DNA of 33,145 nt, from positions 1 to 33,145 of the forward strand of contig NZ_JADEXE010000041.1 of the NCBI RefSeq assembly GCF_015207265.1, in the 5' to 3' direction. Shown one piece after another: positions 15,948 through 23,880 of this stretch; position 1 is the first letter of the stretch; each line of letters opens with the position of its first letter. Source of the stretch: Nodosilinea sp. LEGE 07298. GTDB lineage: Bacteria > Cyanobacteriota > Cyanobacteriia > Phormidesmidales > Phormidesmidaceae. The position numbers and the translations under genes were made by a program. The notes beneath the pieces are model-generated. The model was not told the DNA's origin. It saw only the letters and a program-made list of their open reading frames with translations, and did no database searches.

Positions 15948-16583
15948 ATGCTGGCTCTGGTTTCTCCCGATAAAATTCAGTTACCGGCGGGAGCTGTGGT
16001 CCGATTGCCTGCCACCTGGCATGAGTACCAGACGCTAAGTCAACAGCGAGGGGCAGGGGCGCTGCCTCGACTCAAGTATCGCGATGGAGAGGTCTTGCTC
16101 ATGGCACCCATGCCCCAGCATGGTCGCGATGCTCACCTAATAGCCAGCATCATTACTACCCTGCTGGACTGGACAGAGCAGGAGTACGATGCATTTACCC
16201 CAGTGACGATGGAGCTGCCTGAGGAGAGCGGTATTGAGCCTGACTATTGTTTTTACATTGAGCACTGGCAAGCGGTATCGGGCAAGCGGCGCATCAACTG
16301 GAGTATTGACCCACCACCCGATCTGGTACTAGAAATTGACGTTACCAGCTACTCAAACGTTAACGACTATCTTCCTTATGGTTTGCCGGAGTGCTGGTTC
16401 TTAAAGCGCAACCAGCTTGTCATTTATCAACTGCAGGCTGAGGACTATGTACCAGGTCACCAAAGTCGATATTTCCCCGATCGCGATCTTCAAGCTATCG
16501 TAGCCCGCTGTTTAGAGATGGCCTACAGCCGCAATACCAGTACAGCTATTCGCGATTTGAAGCAGCGACTAGACGCGGATTAA
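15948..16583 (+). CDS. Uma2 family endonuclease-like protein (DUF820)
   Basis: 211 residues. The LPATWHEYQTLS start, the RLKYRDGEVLLMAPMPQHGRDAH segment, EPDYCFYIEH (D99) and PPPDLVLEIDVTS (E129, D131) are the Uma2/DUF820 pattern, a PD-(D/E)xK-like fold massively expanded in cyanobacteria. The position usually given as the E-x-K lysine reads aspartate here, as in the cyanobacterial EIDVTS subgroup. Function is unproven; association with transposons has been suggested for the family. It ends 4 bp before the next gene, so the two may be co-transcribed. Confidence 0.88.
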   Translation: MLALVSPDKIQLPAGAVVRLPATWHEYQTLSQQRGAGALPRLKYRDGEVLLMAPMPQHGRDAHLIASIITTLLDWTEQEYDAFTPVTMELPEESGIEPDYCFYIEHWQAVSGKRRINWSIDPPPDLVLEIDVTSYSNVNDYLPYGLPECWFLKRNQLVIYQLQAEDYVPGHQSRYFPDRDLQAIVARCLEMAYSRNTSTAIRDLKQRLDAD

Positions 16584-16587
16584 AGCG

Positions 16588-17103
16588 ATGGGTAACGCCA
16601 CGATCCTTATTACCGGGGCCGGGGGCAACGTGGGTCGGGCGCTGGTGCAGCAGCTACAGGAGCGAGGTGTGGCCTATCGTATCGGTGTTCGCACGGTAGG
16701 AGGGCAAGCTAATGCGGTGCCGTTTGATTTTCTCAAAGCCGAGACCTACGAGCCTGCGATCGCGGGCTGCAAAGCCCTATTTTTGCTGCGTCCGCCTGCG
16801 ATCGCCAACACCAAAGCCACCCTCAACCCCTTTATTGATGTGGCCCCCAGCATTCTCACCGCCGAACTGGGCCGCCCCATTTGTTACAAAGCCGCCAGCC
16901 TGCTCGGTTATGCCCTCCACCTGCAACGGCAGGGGTTGCCATGGATGCAAATTTTAGTGCAGACCATTCTGCACCGAGGCCTGCGGGTAGGCGAGGCAGA
17001 GACGGTGACCGATACAGTGCCCGCGCTGCTGGGGCGGCCTGCCCGCACCCTGGCAACGTATGTTCACGATGATCGCGACCTGTGGATGCCGCCTAGGCCG
17101 TAG
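16588..17103 (+). CDS. NmrA-like NAD(P)-binding protein with large internal deletion
   Basis: 171 residues. The N-terminus has the Rossmann motif TGAGGNVG at 9-16 and continues as an NmrA/atypical SDR up to TLNPFIDVA near residue 86. It then jumps to a segment (TAELGRPICYKAASLLGYALHLQRQG...LLGRPARTLATYVHDDRDLWM) that belongs to the C-terminal third of proteins of about 280-300 residues. Roughly 110-130 central residues, holding much of the substrate pocket, appear to be missing with the frame kept; the joint is near nucleotide 16843. The product is probably non-functional, so this may be better called a pseudogene. The reconstruction is from memory of the family. Confidence 0.65.
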   Translation: MGNATILITGAGGNVGRALVQQLQERGVAYRIGVRTVGGQANAVPFDFLKAETYEPAIAGCKALFLLRPPAIANTKATLNPFIDVAPSILTAELGRPICYKAASLLGYALHLQRQGLPWMQILVQTILHRGLRVGEAETVTDTVPALLGRPARTLATYVHDDRDLWMPPRP

Positions 17104-17238
17104 TTAGCCTGACCCCAACCCCATGAACCAACACCGCTATAAATCGAAAACTGATAGAAAATTGTTGGGTTTTGTACTCAGTAGATGAAAGATTTGGAAA
17201 CATGGGGTAAACTTCATCAGACTATCGGGGGAGTGTCT

Positions 17239-17280
17239 GCTAGAAGCCTGTTTTAGCCCTTAGCCAAGGTTTGTTCTAGC
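17239..17280. promoter_or_regulatory. Inverted repeat in the leader of the PilP/GspC-like gene
   Basis: GCTAGAA (17239-17245) and TTCTAGC (17274-17280) are perfect complements, with a small inner CCTT-AGCC-AAGG stem between. It is 64 bp before the ATG at 17345, in a 241-bp gap with no other feature that I can see. It might be a structured leader; the long loop makes this weak. Confidence 0.25.
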
Positions 17281-17344
17281 TGCTTGTATAACCGCTAAGG
17301 CCACCTCAAAATTCTCCCTTTGCCAACGCCAGGATAAATCACCC

Positions 17345-18376
17345 ATGAGCCAGGAAGAAGCCTACAATACTGCCACCCTACCGCCCGAGGAGCCTACCAC
17401 GGTCGATCCAGAAGCTCTGGTTACCACCTACGCCGACAGCCTGATTACCGAGCTGTTTGATGATGTAGACAAAATTTTAGAAGGCGATGAAGACGCCCTG
17501 GCGGCGGTAGAAGCTTCCCCCGAACCGGCCTCCACGGCGCTTGCGCCCATTGTCGATATCTCAGCTAAATCGGCAGACTCGCCTGCCGCCAATCCAGCCG
17601 CTGCCGATACGGCCCTGGCTCCGTTGAGTAGCGACATCGACTTCTTTCGGGCTGACGATGCCACCCCAGCCACTCCCCCGACTCAGACCAAAACTCGCTT
17701 TGGCAAGTTATTCGATCGCCTATTGCTGTCGATCACGGCCCTATCGCTGCTAGGGGTTGGGGGGCTGCTGTGGTTTGGCCAGCAGGGCAACCGGCTTTCC
17801 TTGGGGCGATCGGCAACAGAAACCGCCGCTCAGCAGTCTGACGAAGAGTTTTTGGCCTACCTACAGCGCTCTTTGGAGGTGATCTCTGGCAAGGTCGATC
17901 GCGGTGAATTGGGCAATACTACTGCTGTCGCTCAAACTCCGACCGGGGTCGCTGTGCCCGCTCCGCCCATGCTGCCACCCCTGGGGGCTGGAGGCACCGT
18001 AGGCAGCCTGGGCACTGGCCCCGTCAACGTGATCGAGCGGGTCTATATTCCTTACCAAACGGCCCAGCAACAGCAACCCGCTGCAGGTGCCCCTGCTCTG
18101 GTACCGCAGCCGGGGGCACCTGCACCGTCTCCGGTAGCCCCGACCACCCCGACCCAGAGTACGGCGGCGACCCCCCTGATTCACTCCCTAGTGGGGATTT
18201 TAGAACTGGGCTCTCGCTCAGCCGCCCTGTTCGAGATTAACGGCGTTTCCCAGCGGGTTTATATTGGCGAGCGCGTGGGCAGCAGCGGCTGGAGTCTGGT
18301 ATCGGTGTCAAACGAAGAGGCGGTGATTCGCCGCAACGGCGATGTGCGATCGATCTTCATTGGCCAGCGATTTTAG
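17345..18376 (+). CDS. Single-pass membrane protein with PilP/GspC-like C-terminus
   Basis: 343 residues. An acidic, Ala/Pro-rich cytoplasmic N-terminus (1-120) precedes one membrane helix at about 126-145. A Pro/Gln-rich linker runs from 190 to 275, and a compact C-terminal domain (about 278-343: LVGILELGSRSAALFEINGVSQRVYIGERVGSSGWSLVSV..., ending SIFIGQRF) follows. That domain resembles the beta-rich homology region of GspC and PilP in type II secretion and type IV pilus machines. Topology fits: N-in, domain in the periplasm. I treat the likeness as structural inference; the protein looks like a conserved cyanobacterial protein of unknown role. A lipoprotein gene follows after 8 bp, likely the same operon. 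Confidence 0.7.
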   Translation: MSQEEAYNTATLPPEEPTTVDPEALVTTYADSLITELFDDVDKILEGDEDALAAVEASPEPASTALAPIVDISAKSADSPAANPAAADTALAPLSSDIDFFRADDATPATPPTQTKTRFGKLFDRLLLSITALSLLGVGGLLWFGQQGNRLSLGRSATETAAQQSDEEFLAYLQRSLEVISGKVDRGELGNTTAVAQTPTGVAVPAPPMLPPLGAGGTVGSLGTGPVNVIERVYIPYQTAQQQQPAAGAPALVPQPGAPAPSPVAPTTPTQSTAATPLIHSLVGILELGSRSAALFEINGVSQRVYIGERVGSSGWSLVSVSNEEAVIRRNGDVRSIFIGQRF

Positions 18377-18384
18377 GCGAAGCT

Positions 18385-18957
18385 ATGGCGATGCGACGAC
18401 TACCGCTGGCTGTTCTACTGATTGCTGGTCTAGTGGCCTGTACCCCTACCACCGATCGCATTAATGGCGGTACTGCTAGTCCGCCATCCCCATCCCCTGA
18501 ATCGCCAGCTTCCGAATCAACTGAGACAGGTGACTCTGCCCCCGGCACTGCGCCCCAGGCAGGCAGCTTCGAGGTAAATTCTTTTACGGTGGATGAGCTG
18601 TTTGCCCAGGGCGGCGGCGGTTGCGGCATGACCCTCTGGCAGCAGTCCGAGGGTTCGCCTTCGGAGGGTTTTTTATTTTTTAACGGCCTGGCCCAGCCCT
18701 CAGGCGACGGCTTTACCCTAATGAAAATCAACGGTGAGTTTGTGCGCTTTAGCCGTACAGCGGCAGCGGGCGAGGAGTTTTACGGGCAGCAAACCTCTCA
18801 AACCTTTGTCAGTCAGGACGATGACATTCAGCTCCAGGTAGACACTGCCCTCGGCGAACCCGGAGAAATTGAATCGGTCGCAGTCGAAGGCACGCTACAG
18901 CTTCAGCAGGACGGAGACACCGTCGAGATTCCTGTGCAAGGCGATGCAGGCTGCTAA
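18385..18957 (+). CDS. Predicted lipoprotein, unknown function
   Basis: 190 residues. A short signal peptide ends in a lipobox (GLVAC, cysteine 19), followed by a Ser/Pro/Glu-rich tether to about residue 55. The mature domain (QAGSFEVNSFTVDELFAQGGGGCGMTLWQ... onward) holds further cysteines, one in the GGGGCGMT motif and one as the final residue, which could form a disulfide. I do not recognise the family. It begins 8 bp after the PilP/GspC-like gene and is convergent, with a 9-bp gap, with the next lipoprotein gene. Confidence 0.75.
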   Translation: MAMRRLPLAVLLIAGLVACTPTTDRINGGTASPPSPSPESPASESTETGDSAPGTAPQAGSFEVNSFTVDELFAQGGGGCGMTLWQQSEGSPSEGFLFFNGLAQPSGDGFTLMKINGEFVRFSRTAAAGEEFYGQQTSQTFVSQDDDIQLQVDTALGEPGEIESVAVEGTLQLQQDGDTVEIPVQGDAGC

Positions 18958-18966
18958 TCTCGCTGA

Positions 18967-19494
18967 TTACTCGGCGGCACGCCAGTGAATGTAGGGGCGA
19001 TTGGCTGAAATATCGGCATAGCGGATGTCACGGAAGCCGTCGTCGCCTCGTAAATCTAGCTTGAACTGCACTGTGCCGTCGCCGAATTGGAAGGCATACA
19101 TGCTCAAGTATTGCGAGGTGGCGGTGCCGGTGCAGTCGGCAAAGCCTGCCTTAAGCGGGGCAGCGTAGACAATGCGGCGATCTTCGGACTGAAGGATCTC
19201 GGCGGGGGCCGTTGCCAGGGGGGCAAAATCGGCTACTACGGTATGGTCGGCTCCACCCTCAAAGCCCAGGCCAAATTCCCACAGGCTGACGGTTTCTGGG
19301 CAGGTGCCCGTCTCTGCTGCCACTTCAAACTGAACATTGGGCGACATAAAGGTGCCAAAGGGCTGCGCCAGGGTGTCATCGGGGTTGGGAGTCGTTGGTG
19401 CAGGGCTGGGGGCGCGATCGCTTGCACTGCGGCAGCTGGCTAACAAGACGGTGCCGACAGCCAGCGCCAACATAATTTTCAATGGAAATTCCAT
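18967..19494 (-). CDS. Predicted lipoprotein, unknown function
   Basis: 175 residues. The signal peptide ends in the lipobox LLASC (cysteine 21) and is followed by a Pro/Thr/Ser-rich linker to about residue 45. The rest is a small domain with two further cysteines, one in ETGTCPETVSLW and one in GFADCTGTAT, a plausible disulfide. I do not recognise the family. Its stop lies 9 bp from that of the convergent lipoprotein gene. The start at 19494 gives an intact signal peptide. Confidence 0.75.
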   Translation of the reverse strand: MEFPLKIMLALAVGTVLLASCRSASDRAPSPAPTTPNPDDTLAQPFGTFMSPNVQFEVAAETGTCPETVSLWEFGLGFEGGADHTVVADFAPLATAPAEILQSEDRRIVYAAPLKAGFADCTGTATSQYLSMYAFQFGDGTVQFKLDLRGDDGFRDIRYADISANRPYIHWRAAE

Positions 19495-19573
19495 CAGCGG
19501 TTAGGGGATAAATGAGGGAACTTAACGTCAAGGCCGAATTCAACCATCCTGAGCTAAAGCCCATACCCCGTAG

Positions 19574-19593
19574 GGGCGAACGGTTGTTCGCCC
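19574..19593. repeat. Perfect hairpin of the dispersed TAGGG/CCCTA family
   Basis: GGGCGAAC, loop GGTT, GTTCGCCC: an 8-bp perfect stem with a GTAG flank on the left. It lies between two minus-strand lipoprotein genes (gap 19495-19638). Inner bases differ from the copies at 8879 and 20673 while the outer frame is kept. Confidence 0.7.
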
Positions 19594-19638
19594 TGAATGC
19601 ATAAGGCTGGTCAATCAAGCTATTGCCGCGAGGTTGGC

Positions 19639-20505
19639 CTACTGAGCTTCGGCAACCAGAGTGTCCCAGGCTTGCACTACGGACTGTAGGGCAGTCGGAG
19701 CATCCTCGATCGCCAGGTCGATGTATTCGCTCTGAGTGGATAAGGATGAGAGCTGCACGGTGGGATAGTCGGCGAAGGCGGCATCGGTGATGTAGCGCAT
19801 CCGATTCAGGTTGGGAAAACGCTGATCTTCTAGCACCTGCTGAAAGGCTTCTAGCTGCTCGGGGGTTACCTGACTTTGGGCCACTAGGGTGTCACCTTCG
19901 GTTTGCAGCAGTCGCCCATCGATCATGAGAGTTATGACCTCTTGTCTACCGGCCAGCCCCCCGCTGACGACTGAGCGAAAGACATAGGCTTCGGGGGTTT
20001 CATTGGGCTGTCCCTCCACCCGAGGAATGAAGTCAGGAATCAGGCCGTTTTGGCTGCCGCTGGCGGTGGGGTTTTGCACAGCATTCTGGCCATCCTCGCG
20101 GGTGTGGTAGACCCAGCCTTGCTCGCCATCGGTAACCACTACGCGCAGACCCGAAATGGCGATCATGGTGCACATCTGGTCGGGGACGTAGATGCCCATG
20201 CAGCCATCCCAGGTGGCGGTTTCGGCGGAGGCAATCCGCAGCTCAGAAACGGGGCGATCGACATCGGCCGCAACGGTTTGCAGAATGGTCTCTCGCACCT
20301 CTGGTGTCAGCACATCATCCACCTGCCCCATTTCTCCGCTGTAGGGAGGAGTCTCAGGGTTTGAGGGAGATCCGGCAGTGTCGCTAGGGGTGGCCCCAGG
20401 CTCTGGCAGGGGGGCACAGGCTACTGCGCCGACAGCCGTGGTGCCGAGGGCCAGTAGGCCCACCAGCGCCATCAGGGTTTTCGTTTTGATGGTGAAAGAA
20501 GTCAT
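19639..20505 (-). CDS. Predicted lipoprotein, unknown function
   Basis: 288 residues from the ATG at 20505. The signal peptide MTSFTIKTKTLMALVGLLALGTTAVGAVAC ends at a lipobox (AVAC, cysteine 30) followed by a Pro/Ser/Thr tether. The mature part has a region with CMGIYVPDQMCTMIAISGLRVVVTDGEQGWVYHT and a C-terminal LEAFQQVLEDQRFPNLNRMRYI segment. It looks like an outer-envelope protein of a cyanobacterial family I cannot name. The frame stays open to 20700, but that extension is read from the tandem hairpin repeat and is not credible as coding. Confidence 0.75.
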   Translation of the reverse strand: MTSFTIKTKTLMALVGLLALGTTAVGAVACAPLPEPGATPSDTAGSPSNPETPPYSGEMGQVDDVLTPEVRETILQTVAADVDRPVSELRIASAETATWDGCMGIYVPDQMCTMIAISGLRVVVTDGEQGWVYHTREDGQNAVQNPTASGSQNGLIPDFIPRVEGQPNETPEAYVFRSVVSGGLAGRQEVITLMIDGRLLQTEGDTLVAQSQVTPEQLEAFQQVLEDQRFPNLNRMRYITDAAFADYPTVQLSSLSTQSEYIDLAIEDAPTALQSVVQAWDTLVAEAQ

Positions 20506-20672
20506 AGTCTTAATCCCCACAAGCTCGATATATTGTGTTGTTTCATCACCATAGCCAGCCCCAAAGACTTTGTAGCTCTGGTTACAGATTTGGTTACAGG
20601 GCAGAGCCGACAGGGCAAAAGAAGGGCCGCTGAAGACGGGTAGGAACCGCCAAAAAGCACTGTCCCTCGCGG

Positions 20673-20745
20673 GGGCAAACAACCGTTTGCCCCTACGCAA
20701 ATTCGGGAAATTCGGGCAAACAACCGTTTGCCCCTACGCAAATTC
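20673..20745. repeat. Tandem 32-bp hairpin repeat
   Basis: Two identical 32-bp units (20673-20704 and 20714-20745) are separated by GGGAAATTC. Each holds the hairpin GGGCAAAC-AACC-GTTTGCCC and the tail CCTACGCAAATTC. The pair lies between two minus-strand genes, the GUN4-WD40 gene and a lipoprotein gene. Two copies and a 9-bp spacer do not make a CRISPR. Confidence 0.85.
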
Positions 20746-20766
20746 AGGCCGTTATTCAGCAGGGGA

Positions 20767-22668
20767 TTATTGCACTAGGCGGCTGTAGGGCTGCCAGAGC
20801 TGCGCCTGCTGCCCCTGGGCGAGCAAAAACTCACCATAGGGGCTGAACTGAAACGGGCCGACATTGTGGATCTGCGACAGTGGCTGCCCAGTTGCCACCG
20901 ACCAGAGGGTAATGCCCTGGCGGGGAATCGGTTCGCTCTCGATCAGGGGCAGCAGCAGGGTGCTGGTGGCCAGGGTTTGACCATCAGGGCTAAAGGCGAC
21001 CTCGCCCAGATTGGTGGGCTGAATGGGGTGCCCCGCACTCTGGTTGAGGGTTAGGGTGTGCAGCGTTTCGCGGGTGGGCAGGTGCCACAGGCGGGCGGTG
21101 GTGCCGTCGCTGGTGGCCAGCTGTTCCCCGTTAGGGCTATAGGCTAGGTGGCGAATGGGGGCCGAGTGGCCAGTCAGGGTGAGCTGCCGGGCTCCGGTAG
21201 CAGCGTTCCACAATTTGAGGCTGTTGTCGGCATCCCCAGTGGCCAGGGTGTTGCTATCGGGGCTAAAGGCCATAGGCAGGGGCGGTATGCCGTTACCTGC
21301 CCGATTCACTAGGGTACGGACCAGCCGTCCGGTGGGCACATCCCAGAGCTGGAGGGTGTTTTGGTCGGTAGCGGTGACCAGGCTCTGCCCATTGGGGCTA
21401 AAGCGCAGGCTGTGCACCATGCCGTCGGCGGCCTGGAGGGGGATAGTCTGCAAGAGCTGCCCAGTTTGCCAGTTCCAGAGTTTGATGGTGTGGTCGGCGC
21501 TGGCGCTGGCCAGAGTTTGCCCGGTGGGGCCAATGGCGATCGCCCTAACCGCGTAGCGATGGCCCTCCAACAGTCGCACTTGCTCCCCGGTCGTCGTTGA
21601 CCACAGCCGCACCACCCCGTAAGACATTCCTGCGGCCACGTACTGGCTGTCGGAGGTAAAGGCCACCGCGTTGGCGACATCACCCACAATTCTATCCCCC
21701 TGCCCGGCGGGCTCTTGGGCCGGTGTGCCCTGGGAGAGAGCCTCTAGGGCTGGCCCTCGGTGCAGGGTGACAATGCGATTGCCCCGGCGGGCATTCCACA
21801 GGGCCAGGGCGCTTTCGCCGGGGGTGGGGCAGCCGCGCTCGTAGCTGTAGCTGCCGATCGCAAGCACCGCCCCGTTTGGGCTAATGGCAGAAGCCGTGGT
21901 GCGAATCGGACACTGGGACTCGGGGTAGAGTGATTTGAGGTCAATGGTGCGCGCCAGCTGGGGCTGCTGCCACGAACCAGCCGCAGGCAGCGCCAGATCT
22001 AGCGCAGTTTCTACCCAGTTGTACAGAATAGGTAGGTACTGGTTAAACCGCTCACCCTGCACGTACATAGCGTCGATGGTGCAGCTGCCGCAGCTCTCAA
22101 CCGACATCAGCTTTGAAATTTGCGCCCAGCTCACCCCGGCCCAGGGCAGATGGCCCACCGGCGCATTGAGGGAGTGGTTAATTTCCATCTCCGTCAGCCA
22201 GTCTCCGGCGACGACGGTGGGGTCTTCGACGCCGGGAGGGCGAGTCCAGCCGACGCGATCGCCAAAGACCTTGGCCGCCACCGTCGAATCCGCTGGATTT
22301 TGATCCCTCACCTCCTGCCAGATTTTCTGCTGCACGCTGAAGCCAAACCGCCCGTCGCTGGCCTCTACCCACAGCCGATCGAGGGTTTGCAGCACCTCGG
22401 GCGGAATGTTGGTGGCCAGCGGTGTGCCTAAAATATTGCCACCAGGATGAAGCCAGGGGTCTAAAATGCGCCGGGTTTCGGCATCGGCAGCCTGCCAGTT
22501 TTGGGCGGCTAGGTGCGATCGCAGCGCCCCAAAATCTACCGCCTGCGCCTGTGCCCAGTTAACTCGCTGCCCAGTGGGGTCAACCTGCGCGTGCACCACT
22601 GCGGCCATCGGCCCGGCTACGGTTGCCACCAGCGCCAAACCTAAACCAAAATACTTCAATCCTTTCAT
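20767..22668 (-). CDS. Exported GUN4-WD40 fusion protein
   Basis: 633 residues. A Sec signal peptide (MKGLKYFGLGLALVATVAGPMAAVVHA, cleavage near 27) leads to a GUN4 domain at about 45-180. The GUN4 features include FGALRSHLAAQNWQAADAETRRILD, IPPEVLQTLDRLWVEASDGRFGFSVQQKIWQEV and SLNAPVGHLPWAG. A linker with a CxxC pair (C193, C196) follows, then seven or eight WD40 repeats (about 255-627), such as LASASADHTIKLWNWQTGQLL and LATGDADNSLKLWNAATGARQ. GUN4 normally binds porphyrins and stimulates Mg-chelatase in the cytosol; here it seems to be sent to the periplasm or lumen. AAGGAG 6 bases upstream supports the start. Confidence 0.88.
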   Translation of the reverse strand: MKGLKYFGLGLALVATVAGPMAAVVHAQVDPTGQRVNWAQAQAVDFGALRSHLAAQNWQAADAETRRILDPWLHPGGNILGTPLATNIPPEVLQTLDRLWVEASDGRFGFSVQQKIWQEVRDQNPADSTVAAKVFGDRVGWTRPPGVEDPTVVAGDWLTEMEINHSLNAPVGHLPWAGVSWAQISKLMSVESCGSCTIDAMYVQGERFNQYLPILYNWVETALDLALPAAGSWQQPQLARTIDLKSLYPESQCPIRTTASAISPNGAVLAIGSYSYERGCPTPGESALALWNARRGNRIVTLHRGPALEALSQGTPAQEPAGQGDRIVGDVANAVAFTSDSQYVAAGMSYGVVRLWSTTTGEQVRLLEGHRYAVRAIAIGPTGQTLASASADHTIKLWNWQTGQLLQTIPLQAADGMVHSLRFSPNGQSLVTATDQNTLQLWDVPTGRLVRTLVNRAGNGIPPLPMAFSPDSNTLATGDADNSLKLWNAATGARQLTLTGHSAPIRHLAYSPNGEQLATSDGTTARLWHLPTRETLHTLTLNQSAGHPIQPTNLGEVAFSPDGQTLATSTLLLPLIESEPIPRQGITLWSVATGQPLSQIHNVGPFQFSPYGEFLLAQGQQAQLWQPYSRLVQ

Positions 22669-22673
22669 ACCGG

Positions 22674-22679
22674 CTCCTT
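22674..22679 (-). promoter_or_regulatory. Ribosome binding site of the GUN4-WD40 gene
   Basis: AAGGAG on the minus strand, 5 bases before the ATG at 22668. It confirms that the signal peptide is translated. Confidence 0.75.
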
Positions 22680-22806
22680 TAAGGGGGAATAAGCCCCACT
22701 AGCAAAAGTCTTGTCATCAGGCCGTAGGCGGCCCAGCTTAAGCCCTGTACCAGACCTACTATTGAGACCTGGAGGCGATCGCTCGTTTAGAGGTGCTTAG
22801 ACACGC

Positions 22807-23475
22807 TCATAGCCGCAGGCCCTGAATGATGGTGTTTAGATGAGGCTCAAACGCTTCCACCGCCGCCTGGTCAGAGAAAGACCCGGTGGGGTCGCCGCTA
22901 ATGACTCCGGTGACAAACACATGCACCTGGTTGCCATCGGTGGCCACATAGCCTATCCCCCGGTCAAACAGCGCCCCGTTGGGGTGGGTGACGGTGTAGC
23001 CGTAGCGCAGCCCCGGCAGCGAGCCGACATCGATGGCTTGCGGCGGTTCGCTGGTAAAGGTGAGAGCCGGGTCGGCGGTTTTGCGATCGCGCTCAATCGA
23101 CCCGTAGTGGTCGGCTACCCAGGCCCGCAGAAACTCTCGTTCTGCCCCTGCCGTTAGGGTTTCGCCAGTTGGCAGGGCGACCTCACCCACCGGGTAGCTG
23201 AACCGTTCTACGGTGCCAATCAGCTCGCCATTGGCTTCTACACACAGCAGCACTTCATTGACACAGGGCTCAACCTGCCAGTTATCAGGGGCCGGAACTG
23301 GCCCCAAAATATCGGCCCAGCCGGTCGCAGTGGCGGCCAGTTCGGTGACGACGGCCCCAGTTTCCGACAGTGGAGCGGGCTGGGGTGCCATCGGCAACAC
23401 CCCAGCGCAGGCAATTAAAACATTTGAGACTAAACCTATCCCAGCCAGGGCTGGAAGTCGACGTGAGATGCTCAT
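22807..23475 (-). CDS. Predicted lipoprotein, unknown function
   Basis: 222 residues. A signal sequence ends in the lipobox LIAC (cysteine 23). The mature domain has two more cysteines (VEPCVNEVLLCVEANGE), likely a disulfide, and a C-terminal region with GYTVTHPNGALFDRGIGYVATDGNQVHVFVTGVISGD that looks like a small alpha/beta fold of PsbP/DUF1795-like type; this likeness is loose. It precedes the GUN4-WD40 gene on the same strand by 138 bp. Not recognised beyond being an exported lipoprotein. Confidence 0.75.
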   Translation of the reverse strand: MSISRRLPALAGIGLVSNVLIACAGVLPMAPQPAPLSETGAVVTELAATATGWADILGPVPAPDNWQVEPCVNEVLLCVEANGELIGTVERFSYPVGEVALPTGETLTAGAEREFLRAWVADHYGSIERDRKTADPALTFTSEPPQAIDVGSLPGLRYGYTVTHPNGALFDRGIGYVATDGNQVHVFVTGVISGDPTGSFSDQAAVEAFEPHLNTIIQGLRL

Positions 23476-23880
23476 GGTTTTTAGGGGCGAGAAAAGCTCT
23501 CGAACCTCGCCGTCGCTGCCTGATACGGGCGGGGCAAGGCACAGGAGCCGGGGGAATAAGCGGTAATTGCCTTCTAGCCTGAGACGACGCGTCTGAAATG
23601 GACGAGGGCAATACCATCACGGTACTTCAGCGGGATATAGCGCCATTCCGCACGGTGTGACAGAATTTTGCTGTGCCCTATTTCTATGATCTCTGGTGCC
23701 TGAATGTAGTCAGAGATGGTTACCAGAACTGAAACGTGAGGGCTAAAATTCGGTCCTCGTGGGGCGATCGCCAGACTGGCAAGCCGATAGAGGTGTTGAG
23801 GTCTCTGCCACGGGTTAGATGCTGCACTGGCGACCTAATTCTTAGGATGAACTCCTGATTTTCATACAGGAATATCAACG
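23476..23880. other. Intergenic region, 405 bp
   Basis: No convincing gene was found on either strand; an 82-codon minus-strand frame running into sodC is a shadow. It holds one HIP1 octamer and, near 23490, a small CGAGA/TCTCG hairpin just upstream of the minus-strand lipoprotein gene. It serves as the divergent promoter region for that lipoprotein and sodC. AGGA occurs 9 bases before the sodC ATG. Confidence 0.6.

Noticed and set aside
20506-20700. N-terminal extension of the lipoprotein gene upstream of 20505
   Set aside because: The extension begins in the tandem hairpin repeat and would place 65 residues before a clear lipoprotein signal peptide.
20673-20745. Possible CRISPR array
   Set aside because: Only two repeats, a 9-bp spacer, hairpin copies elsewhere in the window, and no cas genes nearby.
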